From: Ichthyophis bannanicus
Taxonomy: Eukaryota > Chordata > Amphibia > Gymnophiona > Ichthyophiidae
Length of the DNA stretch: 64,000 nt
Assembly (NCBI GenBank): GCA_033557465.1
Contig: CM066032.1
Location: forward strand, 1,315,118,191-1,315,182,190
Direction of reading: 5' to 3'
Below are positions 12,230 to 20,955 of the stretch, in pieces. Made by a program: the position numbers and the translations under genes. How positions within the stretch are numbered: the first letter of the stretch is position 1; each line of letters starts with the position of its first letter. The notes under the pieces were generated by a model. That model was not told the origin of the DNA. It ran no database searches and worked only from the letters and a program-made list of their open reading frames with translations.

Positions 12230-12736
12230 CACAAATACACAGCACTGCAAACTACAACTGTAGTGAACCACTTCGGAATAAAGCTGGATTACGACTGAGC
12301 AAACAAAAGGTAATAATGAACTTGCAAGAAACTGAAATTTGACAGGAACGTTCATGTCGCAACCACCGTGTTTGAGCGAGCGAACGAGGCGAGGCGAACA
12401 GGAAAGAACATGCGCCAGCGCGAGTACTGGATTAAGCCCCCCGCCTCCCAATTGTCCTGTTAATGTATAAAATGAATACAAAACACTCTAAAATATCATG
12501 AGGGAGTGTTTCTAGCTAGTTAACCATTACAACCTCTATTTTGGGCCAAGAAAATAAACTGCAGTCGGCTAAAAAGAAATTATGTGAACATTCCTTATAT
12601 GGGTAAGAAATCTAATTTTGCAAGAAAACGTGACATGATGGAACATTTTGGCTATTTTTCCTGGATTCAGCATCCCAAAATCTATAGGAATCAGTTGCAA
12701 AACTGGAGGCAGTTTTTTGGTAGTGTACCTGTGTAA

Positions 12737-13140
12737 TTAGAAGGACATGTGGGATCAAGTAAGGGTTTCTTGAGGAGAGGCATGACTACAGCATGTTTGA
12801 AGTCAGCAGGGACTGTTGAAGTGGAGAGTGATAGGTTGAGAATATGGGAGATGGAAGAGACAACCGTGGAGAAGATGGGGCATAGGAGGCGGATGGGGAT
12901 AGGGTCAGAGGAGCAGGTGGTGAGTTTGGAGGAAGAGAGAAGGTGTGCAGTTTCATCATCATAGATCACAGGAAAGGAAGAGAGAGTAGGAGAGGTAGGG
13001 GAAGGGTTGGGAATGAAGAGGAGGGGAGGTAGTTGATGTTGTGGGGAATTGGAGGGTGATCTTGTGGATTTTTTCATGGAAATAGTTGGCCAGGGTTTGG
13101 GCAGAAAGGGAGGAGGGATTGGAGGTGGGGGCACTTTGAG
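12737..13140 (-). mobile_element. L2 LINE, 5' continuation beyond the inserted transposon
   Basis: The + strand text resumes 'attagaaggacatgtgggatcaag', matching 'gtgagaaggacaggtagggtctag' at about 1,045 in the first L2, so this is the other half of the interrupted element. On the - strand it gives the region upstream of the reverse-transcriptase core (VVMPLLKKPLLDPTCPSNY). It fades near 13,140. Confidence 0.85.
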
Positions 13141-13340
13141 GAGGCCATTGCAATGCCTGCATGTGAGGTGCAGCAACCTGGCAGACATGCGCTTGGGAGG
13201 GCTGGGATCAAATTGGTTCCTCCTGTGGTTCGTATCCCAACATTGCCTTCACCAATGTTTCTCAGCCCTGTCACCTGTTCTCTGAGCTTCTCCACTTGCT
13301 TCATGAGGGCTTAAGCTTGCAGGCATCTTTCATATGGAAT
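13140..13340 (-). mobile_element. Possible CR1 ORF1 scrap
   Basis: A - strand frame starts MKQVEKLREQVTGLRNI, resembling the coiled-coil stretch KQVEKPREEVARQRSI of the CR1 ORF1 near 17,785. The rest is not recognisable, so this is tentative. Confidence 0.35.
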
Positions 13341-13459
13341 CAGTCTCTTGATTGGCATTGGTCTGTCTGGAAAAAGGCAGAATCTGTAATGGGGGCAACA
13401 GCTTTGACAATATTATTTTTCCCAGCCATCATTCAATTGGTGCAGCTTTGGTACCTGTT

Positions 13460-13914
13460 AAAGTAAACGAGAAAACAAGAAGCAGGAGACGTTGGATGAA
13501 CTAATGACTCTTTATTACTGAAGGAGGAACCCCAACGCGTTTCGGCAATGCCTTCCTCAGGGGGAATAGCACCAACGGTGCATGTATTAACCGTGTTTGT
13601 TTGAAGAAACCGTCACTTATGAGCAGATGACAATGTATCAAGTCAGATAAGATGAACGACGTGTGATTGTGAAAGCAAAGCGTCTGGGCATTAAATCTGT
13701 TAGGAGATGTGCTGCACTGAGTGCATTTAGTGCAAGTAAATACGTACACCATTGGTGCTATTCCCCCTGAGGAAAGCGTTGCCAAAACGCGTTGGGGTTC
13801 CTCCTTCAGTAATAAAGAGTCATTAGTTCTTCCAACGTCTCCTGCTTCTTGTGTTCGCCTGGACTACTTGCAGGAGGCTCTGCTCCTCCTTGTGCATCCA
13901 AAGTAAACGAGAAA
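13460..13914. repeat. Foldback retrocopy with 15-bp target duplication
   Basis: Two inverted arms of about 105 bp (about 13,478-13,585 and 13,750-13,853) share 'gcaggagacgttgga', 'taatgactctttatt' and 'ggaggaaccccaacgcgtt', with a spacer of about 160 bp. The right side carries about 45 bp beyond the arm (to 13,899). The direct repeat AAAGTAAACGAGAAA occurs at 13,460-13,474 and again at 13,900-13,914, a perfect 15-bp target duplication. Duplications of that length are typical of LINE machinery, so the head-to-head structure is probably a snapback or template-switch product rather than a cut-and-paste MITE. There is no coding potential. Confidence 0.75.
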
Positions 13915-14059
13915 GACATACCAAAGTCCCTAACTTTTCATCAGCTGTCCTTTAAGAGAAAAAGCTAAGAGCACTCTTCTATGTCCCTGTGTGTAGCCCT
14001 GCTTGCTCGATAAACAGTTATTACTTTACACTAGCAAATTCTTATTGTATGTGTCTGCG

Positions 14060-14342
14060 GTATATTGCTTAATGTGTTCCTTTTGTAAATTTACCTAATC
14101 AAAGCACCTTCAAGAATATCAAATTGTTTACTTTTAGTAGATATCCAAATGTGGGGAGTTGCTCTATATAGCAAGAGTTTCCCTATATAGCAGTCAAAAG
14201 CCTTGCTGTAGTCAATAAAACACATATAGATATTCTTTTGGTATTGTTTTGTCTTTTCAAGGATCCATCTCACATCTGCAGTGATGTTTCTCATTCCTCG
14301 CCTTTTCCTGAACCCTTCTTGCACTTCTGACAGTTCTCGTTC
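14060..14342 (-). mobile_element. RTE/BovB-type LINE, 3' segment
   Basis: The - strand frame at 14,091-14,354 has reverse-transcriptase text (RRGMRNITADVRWILEKTKQY, then MCFIDYSKAFDC). The same text is found on the + strand at 40,613-40,700. It is interrupted at about 14,342 by a CR1 in opposite orientation and continues from about 15,091. Confidence 0.8.
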
Positions 14343-15090
14343 CAGGTCATGCACTTGGGCTGCAACAATCTAAGGGAGCGGTACAATATAGGGGGTGAAG
14401 TACTTCTATCCACTAAAGAAGAGCAGGACCTTGTGTTTGATGATCTTAAAGTAGCTAAACAGGTAGAAAAGGTGATGGCAAAAGCTAGAAGTATGCTTGG
14501 GTGCATAGGGAAAGGAATGGCTAGCAGAAGAAAGGAGGTGATAGTGCCTCTGTATAAGTCTTTGGTGCGACCTCATTTGGAGAATTTTGTGCAATCCTGG
14601 AGACCGCACCTTCAAAAGGATATAAACAGGTTGGAGTCAGTGCAGAGGATGGCTACTAAAATGGTTAGAGGTCTTTGTTTAAAGCATATGAGGACAGACT
14701 TAAAGACAGCAATATGTATACTTTAGAGGAAAGGAGGGATAGAGGGGCTATGATTTAGACATTTAAATACCTCCATGGTATAAATGCACAGGAGGAGAGC
14801 CTCTTTCAATTGAAAGCAAGCTCTGCTACGAGGCGACACAGGATGAGGATGAAGGGGAACAGACTGAGGAGTAATATGTGGAAATATTTCTTTACGGAAA
14901 GAGTGGTAGATACGTGGAATAGTCTCCCAGTGAAGGTGGTAGAGATAAAGACAGTATCTGAATTCAGAAAAGCATGGGACAAACACAGAGGATCTCTAAA
15001 GGAAAAAAGGGGATTGTTGTAGTAATTGATATGGAAGGGCAGACTAGATAGACCATGTGGTCTTTTTCTGCCGTCATGTTTCTATGTTTC
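14343..15090 (+). mobile_element. CR1 3' fragment nested in the RTE element
   Basis: The + strand frame at 14,349-14,726 has the CR1 C-terminal text (KGMASRRKEVIVPLYKSLVRPHLENFVQSWRPHLQKD), split here into pieces of at most 20: ASRRKEVIVPLYKSLVRPHL and ENFVQSWRPHLQKDINRLES. A second frame at 14,810-15,022 gives MWKYFFTERVVDTWNSLPVK. It ends in the family tail 'ttctgccgtcatgtttctatgtttctttg'-like sequence at 15,060-15,090. It is broken by a shift near 14,720. It splits the RTE between homologous positions, so it inserted after the RTE did. Confidence 0.85.
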
Positions 15091-17150
15091 TTTGTTTCTG
15101 TGGTTGAAGTCTCTGCTGAACGATCTTGAGTAGAATCTTGTTGGCATGTGGGATCAAAGCAATTGTGTGTTAATTTCCACAGTCATTCCAATCACCTTTC
15201 TTCAGTATTGGTGTAAACACAGATCTTTTCCAGTCAGTTGGCTATGAGGTTGTCTTTCAAATTTCCTGGCAGAGCCTTGTAAGTATGGTAACTGCCAAAT
15301 TTGATTGCTGAAATACTTCAATGGGAATGCCATCAATGTCAGGTACTTAGTTCTTTGATAATACTGCCAATTCTGCTTCGACTTCTTCTTTCATCACCAA
15401 TGGCTCCTGATCGTAAGGTATAGGTTGAAATGGCTGTTGGTCCACTTGTTCTTTATGGTATAATGACTCTGTATATTCTTTCCTCCTTTTCTTGTTCTTC
15501 TCAGCATCATTTAACATTAGCATTCCAATTCAAGGCTAGAATTTTCTCTTCAACTCTAATTCTATTTCCTTGCATTTTTCATTGCAGTACTTCTCCTTGT
15601 CTCATCTTTATGCATTTTGGAAATCTCTGTTGAGTTCTGTGATTGTCTCTCTTTCTTCTCTGGCTTCAGCTTCTCTGCATTTCTGGGCAATTTACAGAGT
15701 TTCTTAAGTTATCCATTTTGGCAGTTTTTGTTTTTTCACCTTTTGCAGAGAGTTCTCACTTTCTACAGCCAAAACTTTCTTGATGTCATCCCATAACTCT
15801 TCTGGTTCTCTGTCATTTGTATCCAATGCAGCAAATCAATTTCACAGGCAGTCTATATTCTAATGGAATGTTCTCAAGGTCATATTTTGCTACATTCTTG
15901 AGTAATTTGCTCTTTTTCAGCTTTATCTTGAGTTTGCATACTAGTAGTTGGTAATTTGTACCACAGTCAGCTCCAGGTTTTGTCTTTGTTGATGTTATTG
16001 AACTTTTCCATCATTGACTTCCACAGATGTAGTCAATTTGATTTTCATACAAATCATTGGGTGAAGTCCATGTGTACATTTTTTGCTTGTGTAGGTCAAA
16101 GAAGATGTTTGAGATGAATAGATCATTGGTCTTGCAGAATTCTATCAGTCTTTCTCCAGCTTTATTTCTGTTGCCAAGTCCATATTTTCCAATCACTTTA
16201 CCTTCTTCTTTGTTGCCACCTTTTGCATTCCAATCACCTATAACTATAAGGATATCCTGTTTACATATTCTGTCAATTTTATCTTGTGCTTGTGCATGAA
16301 ACTGATCATCTTCTTCCTCTTCTGCAGCTGTTGTTGGGGCATATACCTGAATAATAGCTGTGCTAATGGTCATTCCTCGTAGATGAGTAGAAATTGTATT
16401 TCATTATTGTTCCACGTAGATGATTGCATTGTATTTTATTATAGTTCTTGCAAGTTTCTTCTTAATTATAAAAGCAGCACTATTTCTTCTTTGCCTTTGA
16501 TTTCCAGCATAATGTATCATGTGATCATCAGATGCAAACTGCCCAATGCCAGTCCATTTCAGTTCACTGACACCCAGAAGATCAAGCTGTGCATATTCCA
16601 TTTCCTTATTTACCACCACCAACTTCCCTTGGTTCATGCTTTGTGCATTCCATGTACCAATATGTAAGATATCTTTGCAGCTTCTAACTCTCATTTCATT
16701 CACAGCTGCATCAGCAGTAAGATGTCCCAAGGGCTTTGATCTAACTATATCATTAATGCTGGTTTTCTCTGAAAAGTCGTCAGTTCATCAGCAGTAGTCA
16801 GTTGAGTGCCTTCTGACCTAGGGGTCTCATCTTCCAGAACTATAGTGTGATTTATTTTGTTGTGACTATCCATTGGGTTTTCATGGCAAGATATGGAAGT
16901 AGATTGCCAGGCCTTTATTTCATGCAAGTAATGCCAATTTTGTTGCTGTTGTCACAGAAATGTGATCCTCCACCGTCAACACCATCGCCTTCTGCTGCTG
17001 CCTAGATGGGTGGTTTGCCTTCGTCTGCCACCTCATCTGAGACCTGTCCATCTAGGGGACTCTACCCATAGATAAGCTACTGATAACTTAGTTCTCAGCA
17101 TCATCGATGCATACAAGCCCTCACAGCATGACAAGCTGCAAACCAAGTGA
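15091..17150 (-). mobile_element. RTE/BovB-type LINE, 5' segment (endonuclease and RT start)
   Basis: On the - strand, 16,404-16,730 gives an apurinic-endonuclease start (LHIGTWNAQSMNQGKL, LDLLGVSELKWTGIG). The frame at 16,011-16,373 continues it (IIQVYAPTTAAEEEE, LIVIGDWNAKGG, MYTWTSPNDLYENQIDYI). This endonuclease is characteristic of RTE elements of the BovB type. The linker and early RT are spread over 15,100-16,000 with many stops. The 5' boundary is near 17,150 and uncertain. The copy is dead. Confidence 0.85.
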
Positions 17151-17381
17151 GAGAGAAACAGCATAACAATAGTCAAATGGCCAAAGGTCAGCTTAATATG
17201 CAATTAGAATGATGTTGTAAACTTGGAGATAAGCAAATTACACACTTTAGTAGTTTGAAGAGATAAGATAAACTGCTGCATACCCCAATAACAAGCAGGA
17301 CTCCACACAGGGAATCAGAACAGAGGTGTTAAATCTCACATAAAAGAGGTTAGCTGCTTTTTAAACTTACAGAACAGCTTG

Positions 17382-17575
17382 CAGGGGTTCTCAACCCAGT
17401 CCTGGGGATCCACCTAGCCAGTCAGGTTTTCAGGATAACCACAATGAATATGCATGGGAGAGATTTGCATATAATGGAGGCAGTGTATACAAATCTCTCT
17501 TATACATATTCATTGTGGTTATCCTGAAAATCCATCTGGCTAGGTGGGTCCCGAGGACTTGGTTGAGAACCCCTG
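17382..17575. mobile_element. Palindromic MITE-like repeat
   Basis: It begins CAGGGGTTCTCAACC and ends with its exact inverse. Further internal symmetry ('ggataaccacaatgaatat' on one side and its inverse on the other) makes almost the whole 194 bp a hairpin. No convincing target duplication is seen. It contains ATTTGCAT at 17,463-17,470, which is part of the palindrome and not a V promoter. Confidence 0.7.
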
Positions 17576-17639
17576 AAAGGAAGAGACTTTGGTAGATCTT
17601 TTTCTCTTTTCTTTCAGGAGGTACCAAAGCTTGTACAAA

Positions 17640-18930
17640 TAAGGTGCAGCTGTAAGACATTGTGTTGCCAAATCTGTTGCCACATGTCAGCTTCTGCTCC
17701 CATCCAGACAGCCTGATCCCAGGTGAGGTTCTGACTCCATGAGCAAGATACCCACAGGTTCAGTCCCTCATGAAACAAGTAGAGAAACCAAGAGAGGAGG
17801 TGGCAAGACAGAGAAGCATCTGTGGTAGAGAGATTTGCATTGATGAAATTCTTCTTTAGGCATCAAAGATCTCCAGCAGAGGGGAAGATGAAATGGTACT
17901 GAAAGAGGACAGATGGACATGAGACTGCAGAATCAAAACCTTGATCCTACCTGCCCTCAAAATGAGAACTAGTTTGTAGCCCTGGATGCAGAGGAGTGAG
18001 AACATCCCAGGAACAGGCGGAACCAGAGCTCTAGAACCCCAAGTTTCCAGATCAGTTACTAAAAGGAAACAAGAAGTAGTAGTAGCTGGTGACTCCCTTC
18101 TTAGAGGTATAGAGGCATCTGGCAACCAGACATAGTGCCCCAGGAAATGGGCTGTCTGCCAGATGCCAAAATGCAAGACAATATGGAAAATTTGCTGAGA
18201 CTCATCAAGTCTATTATTATCCAAGGCTGCCCATCAATGTTGGCACAAATGATTCTGCTAAGTAACCCTCCAAATATAGTAAGATTAACATCATGGCTGT
18301 GGGAGAGAGGGTGAAGTAAATAGGGGCACAAGCAGGAAAGTAGTCAGGAAAAGAAAGATACATATAGAAGATAATATAGTCAATACAGTAAAATTGGGGG
18401 TGGGGGGGTAGACTTATTAAAAATATGTTAGTGATGGAAGGAAGTATAAAACTGTCAGTGTCAGACTCCAGGGTGAAGGGGAGGAATGTATAGAAGCTGT
18501 ATCTGAATGTAACTTGTCTTGAACATCTGAGAAAAGACGTGAACTAAATCCAATTCCCTGAAATCAGACTTTCTTAACATATTTTTCTGTTCTTTGTTCA
18601 CAGATGAAGGACCAAGAGCAGGACCTCAGAAAACACCGACAAATAGGAAAGGACGTGAGGCAGATCTTGAATGATTTTCAGAAACTCTATTCATGAGGAG
18701 CTAGCTAAACTAGCAGGAGATAAAGTGATGGAGCTAGAAGGGAAACTTCCAAGGGTAATGGAAAAATGTAGGGAAGTTTGGTGGCTCAGCTGTCTGGCCA
18801 TTTCCATGCATCTTTAGAGTCAGGAGTGGGTCCCAGAGGACTGGAGAAAGGGGAATATGGTCCCTGCCAACAAAAGCAGAAGCAAGGAGGAGGTTGGGAA
18901 CTACAGGCCCTTAGTCTGACCTTTGTAGTG
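17640..18930 (+). mobile_element. CR1 LINE remnant (ORF1 and start of RT)
   Basis: The + strand gives coiled-coil ORF1 text near 17,770-17,830 (KQVEKPREEVARQRSI), then an SGNH-esterase motif near 18,070-18,115 (VVVAGDSLLRGIEAS). From 18,815 comes the RT start (VPEDWRKGNMVP, then GNYRPL). The whole has stops and gaps. It is interrupted near 18,950 by MITE-like sequence and resumes near 19,740. Confidence 0.7.
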
Positions 18931-18949
18931 AGTAAATTAAAACCTTACT

Positions 18950-19365
18950 AAAAACATGGGGGAAGGGAGGAATATTCAAAGCATTTGAGCCGGTTAGTAG
19001 ACCTGCTACCTGTCTGAAACGTGCTGATCCTTGCATTCAGCGGCACTCTCTGGTTAATGCCATTGAAGATCGCCACAGACTGTATAAAAGATGCCCAGTT
19101 AAAATCAGAGCGGTCTATGGGCAGAGTGAGGAAGATGGCAGCCACTATCCCGTTTGCTTCGATATTCAACCACTAACCAGACAGCTTAACTGGTTAAAGT
19201 AAGGTCTTCTCAATAGTTATTGCTATCTGGTCAGCGACTGAATATCACCACTAACTGAACAACAATTCCGCTGTCTGGTGAACCTGAATATTCAGCACCA
19301 GACTCCAGATACATTTCAGCACTGAATATCCATGTTTGTTTAAAGCAGCATTGGCCAGACACTTT
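18950..19365. repeat. MITE-like 'gaatatt' repeat
   Basis: The segment opens 'aggaatattcaaagc' and closes 'agcactgaatatcc', with several inner 'gaatatc/gaatatt' phrases about gains and losses of 'ggttag'. The same phrases build the better-defined element at 52,195-52,675. Ends are not exact here. Confidence 0.45.
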
Positions 19366-19493
19366 GGGGTATGTTTACTAAAATGGGCTAATGGTTAACC
19401 CTGGCTATCTGCTACTAGGTCCCATATTATTCAATGGGACCTAGTTGCAGATAGCCCGGGTTAATCGTTAGTCCGGTTTAGTAAACATACCCC
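19366..19493. mobile_element. Palindromic MITE
   Basis: It starts GGGGTATGTTTACTAAA and ends with the exact inverse, flanked by TTT on both sides (possible 3-bp duplication). The interior is also near-palindromic ('ctaggtccca' against 'tgggacctag'). A diverged relative lies at about 50,365-50,480. Confidence 0.7.
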
Positions 19494-19739
19494 TTTAAAA
19501 GCACTTAGCCATCCTTGCTGAATAGTAGCCCCATGCAATTTTCACTTGGCCTTCCCTTACTCTTAAGGTAACTCTTTTTAATATTACCAAATGTGTCACC
19601 TTTGCACCATTGCAGCTTGTCCATTCCCTTCTTCATTTTGAATCCATAACAAATCTGCATTGTACCTTTTTTCCTTTCCTTAGGTTTATTTACGTTTGAG
19701 TCTTCCATCATTCCATGTACATTAATGGAAATGTTGCTA

Positions 19740-19960
19740 GAACAGAGGATAGTTCAGTGTCTGGAATCCAGTGGATTGCAGGATCTGAAACAGCAGGTCT
19801 TGTCCGATGAATCTGATACATTTGTTTCAGTAGGTGGCCAGAGAGTTGGATGAAGGGAGGGCACTTGTGGTGTACTTAGATTTCAGCAAAGCCTTTGACA
19901 CAGTTCCACATAGGTGGCTTATAAATAATCTGAGGGCCTTGGGATCCTAGCTAACTGGTC
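19740..19960 (+). mobile_element. CR1 LINE remnant (RT), continuation
   Basis: The text 'gagttggatgaagggagggcacttgtggtgtacttagatttcagcaaagcc' reads, with gaps, as ELDEGRALVVYLDFSKAFDTVPHRWL, the CR1 RT block (shown here as ELDEGRAL and VYLDFSKAFDTVPHRWL). It follows the MITEs that interrupt the copy begun at 17,640. Confidence 0.7.
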
Positions 19961-20690
19961 TTTTTCACCAATTTAGCAGCAATGCTAGAGGTGCTTGGAG
20001 CACCCTTTATCTCATGGCATCCACCCAGTTATCCTTACCCAAAGACCTGCCCTTCTCATGACTCTGAGGTGCCAGCAGACCCCTCTGGCAAGAGATGGGT
20101 GAGTGAACAAGAAGCTCACAAATAGAACTCTACTGCATTTGGGGCTTGCCAGGTACTCTGGAGGTTTCCCTTGACCCTCCCCTTATCCTTAACCATGGCA
20201 CCAAGAGCAGCTCTCTGTCAGAGTTAACAGGAGCTCCTTAGGTTTTGTCCTCTCCCATAGACATCACGTTACTTATCTCATGTACAGGAATCTGAAGACA
20301 AATGTATATAGTAAACCAATATGACTGTGTACAATTACAGCAACAAACAAGATGAAAATGTTATCAAAATAATGTAGAAAAAAAACAGCACAAAACCAGA
20401 ATCAATAAGACTTTGAATCTATAAAGTATGTTGAAATATGTGTTAATTTTTAAAGTATTTTGCAATATTTTGTGTATTGCTGTGGATTATTTTGACTGCT
20501 TCTGATTGAATGACATCTGCACAATAATACCATCATAAAGCTGCATGAGATGGCATGTCTACATATCTAACCGAGTAATGTCGGATTTGTGTGTAAATCA
20601 CCTCGAGTTAAAGAGAGGCCATTAATAAATCCTATAAATAAATAGATGCCCATCATTTTATGTGTCTGTATGTCATGGGAAATGTTATGT
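19961..20690. other. Unassigned sequence with a SINE/LINE-like tail
   Basis: No gene is seen. The stretch at about 20,575-20,650 ('gtaaatcacctcgag...aataaatcctataaataaatag') looks like the 3' tail of a SINE or LINE. Confidence 0.35.
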
Positions 20691-20706
20691 TTGCCTACCT
20701 CAGTTA

Positions 20707-20714
20707 ATTTGCAT
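20707..20714 (+). promoter_or_regulatory. Ig octamer (ATTTGCAT) of the V relic
   Basis: ATTTGCAT lies 106 bp upstream of the relic leader ATG, in the same context ('cagttaatttgcat') as the octamer of the V pseudogene at 46,879. The TATAAAT box expected near 20,752 is changed to TAGAAGT, so the promoter is damaged. Confidence 0.75.
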
Positions 20715-20812
20715 AGTCACACTTGAAGGGCGCTGCCCCTCTGTTGTCATGAGTTAGAAGTGTCACTCGGTTCCTTTCTGGTTCATTGACCAGCAGCTGT
20801 CAGCCTAGCTCT

Positions 20813-20876
20813 ATGAATATGAAGTCGCTCGCTGTGCTCCCTCAGCTCATACTGATACTCGCTCTCTGGATCCAGG
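20813..20876 (+). pseudogene. IGK-like V relic: leader exon only
   Basis: The leader exon reads MNMKSLAVLPQLILILALWI and then Q, the same signal-peptide pattern (…QL…L…LWI) as the two other V units here. The 5' flank matches that of the pseudogene at 46,991 base by base over about 100 bp ('tttctggttcattgaccagcagctg'). The splice donor is GG instead of GT (20,877-20,878). About 80 bp into the leader intron, V-type sequence stops at 20,955 and is joined to the duplicated segment. No V exon or RSS follows. It is a non-functional relic whose coding exon was probably lost at the duplication breakpoint. Confidence 0.8.
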
Positions 20877-20955
20877 GGAAAGCTACACTGGCGCTGACTA
20901 ACAGCCAGGAATATTACATCAGTTTAACATCATAATGTTCACTCATGGGACATGT

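Larger units (their letters stand above)
9898..12733 (-). mobile_element. DNA transposon copy 1 (2,836 bp, 3-bp TSD, complete ends)
   Basis: The element runs from CACAGGTAGACTA at 9,898 to the inverse of CACAGGTACACTA ending at 12,733. The two ends are imperfectly similar for about 75 bp: both have an AACTGCCTC block and, further in, GCTGAATCCA. It is inserted in an L2 with a TAA duplication. It carries a 575-codon transposase-like gene on the - strand (10,502-12,229, three stops) and a 91-codon ORF on the + strand (10,106-10,381). About 500 bp of non-coding sequence lies upstream of the main gene. Most of that is missing from copy 2. The superfamily is not assigned. PIF/Harbinger and Academ also make 3-bp duplications, but I do not recognise their signature proteins here. 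Confidence 0.85.

Noticed and set aside
12008..12481. 157-codon ORF on the - strand as a separate gene
   Set aside because: It is the N-terminal part of the copy 1 transposase gene plus upstream sequence, ended by the codon-74 stop.
17463..17470. ATTTGCAT octamer at 17.46 kb as a possible V promoter
   Set aside because: It is part of a palindromic MITE and no leader exon follows.
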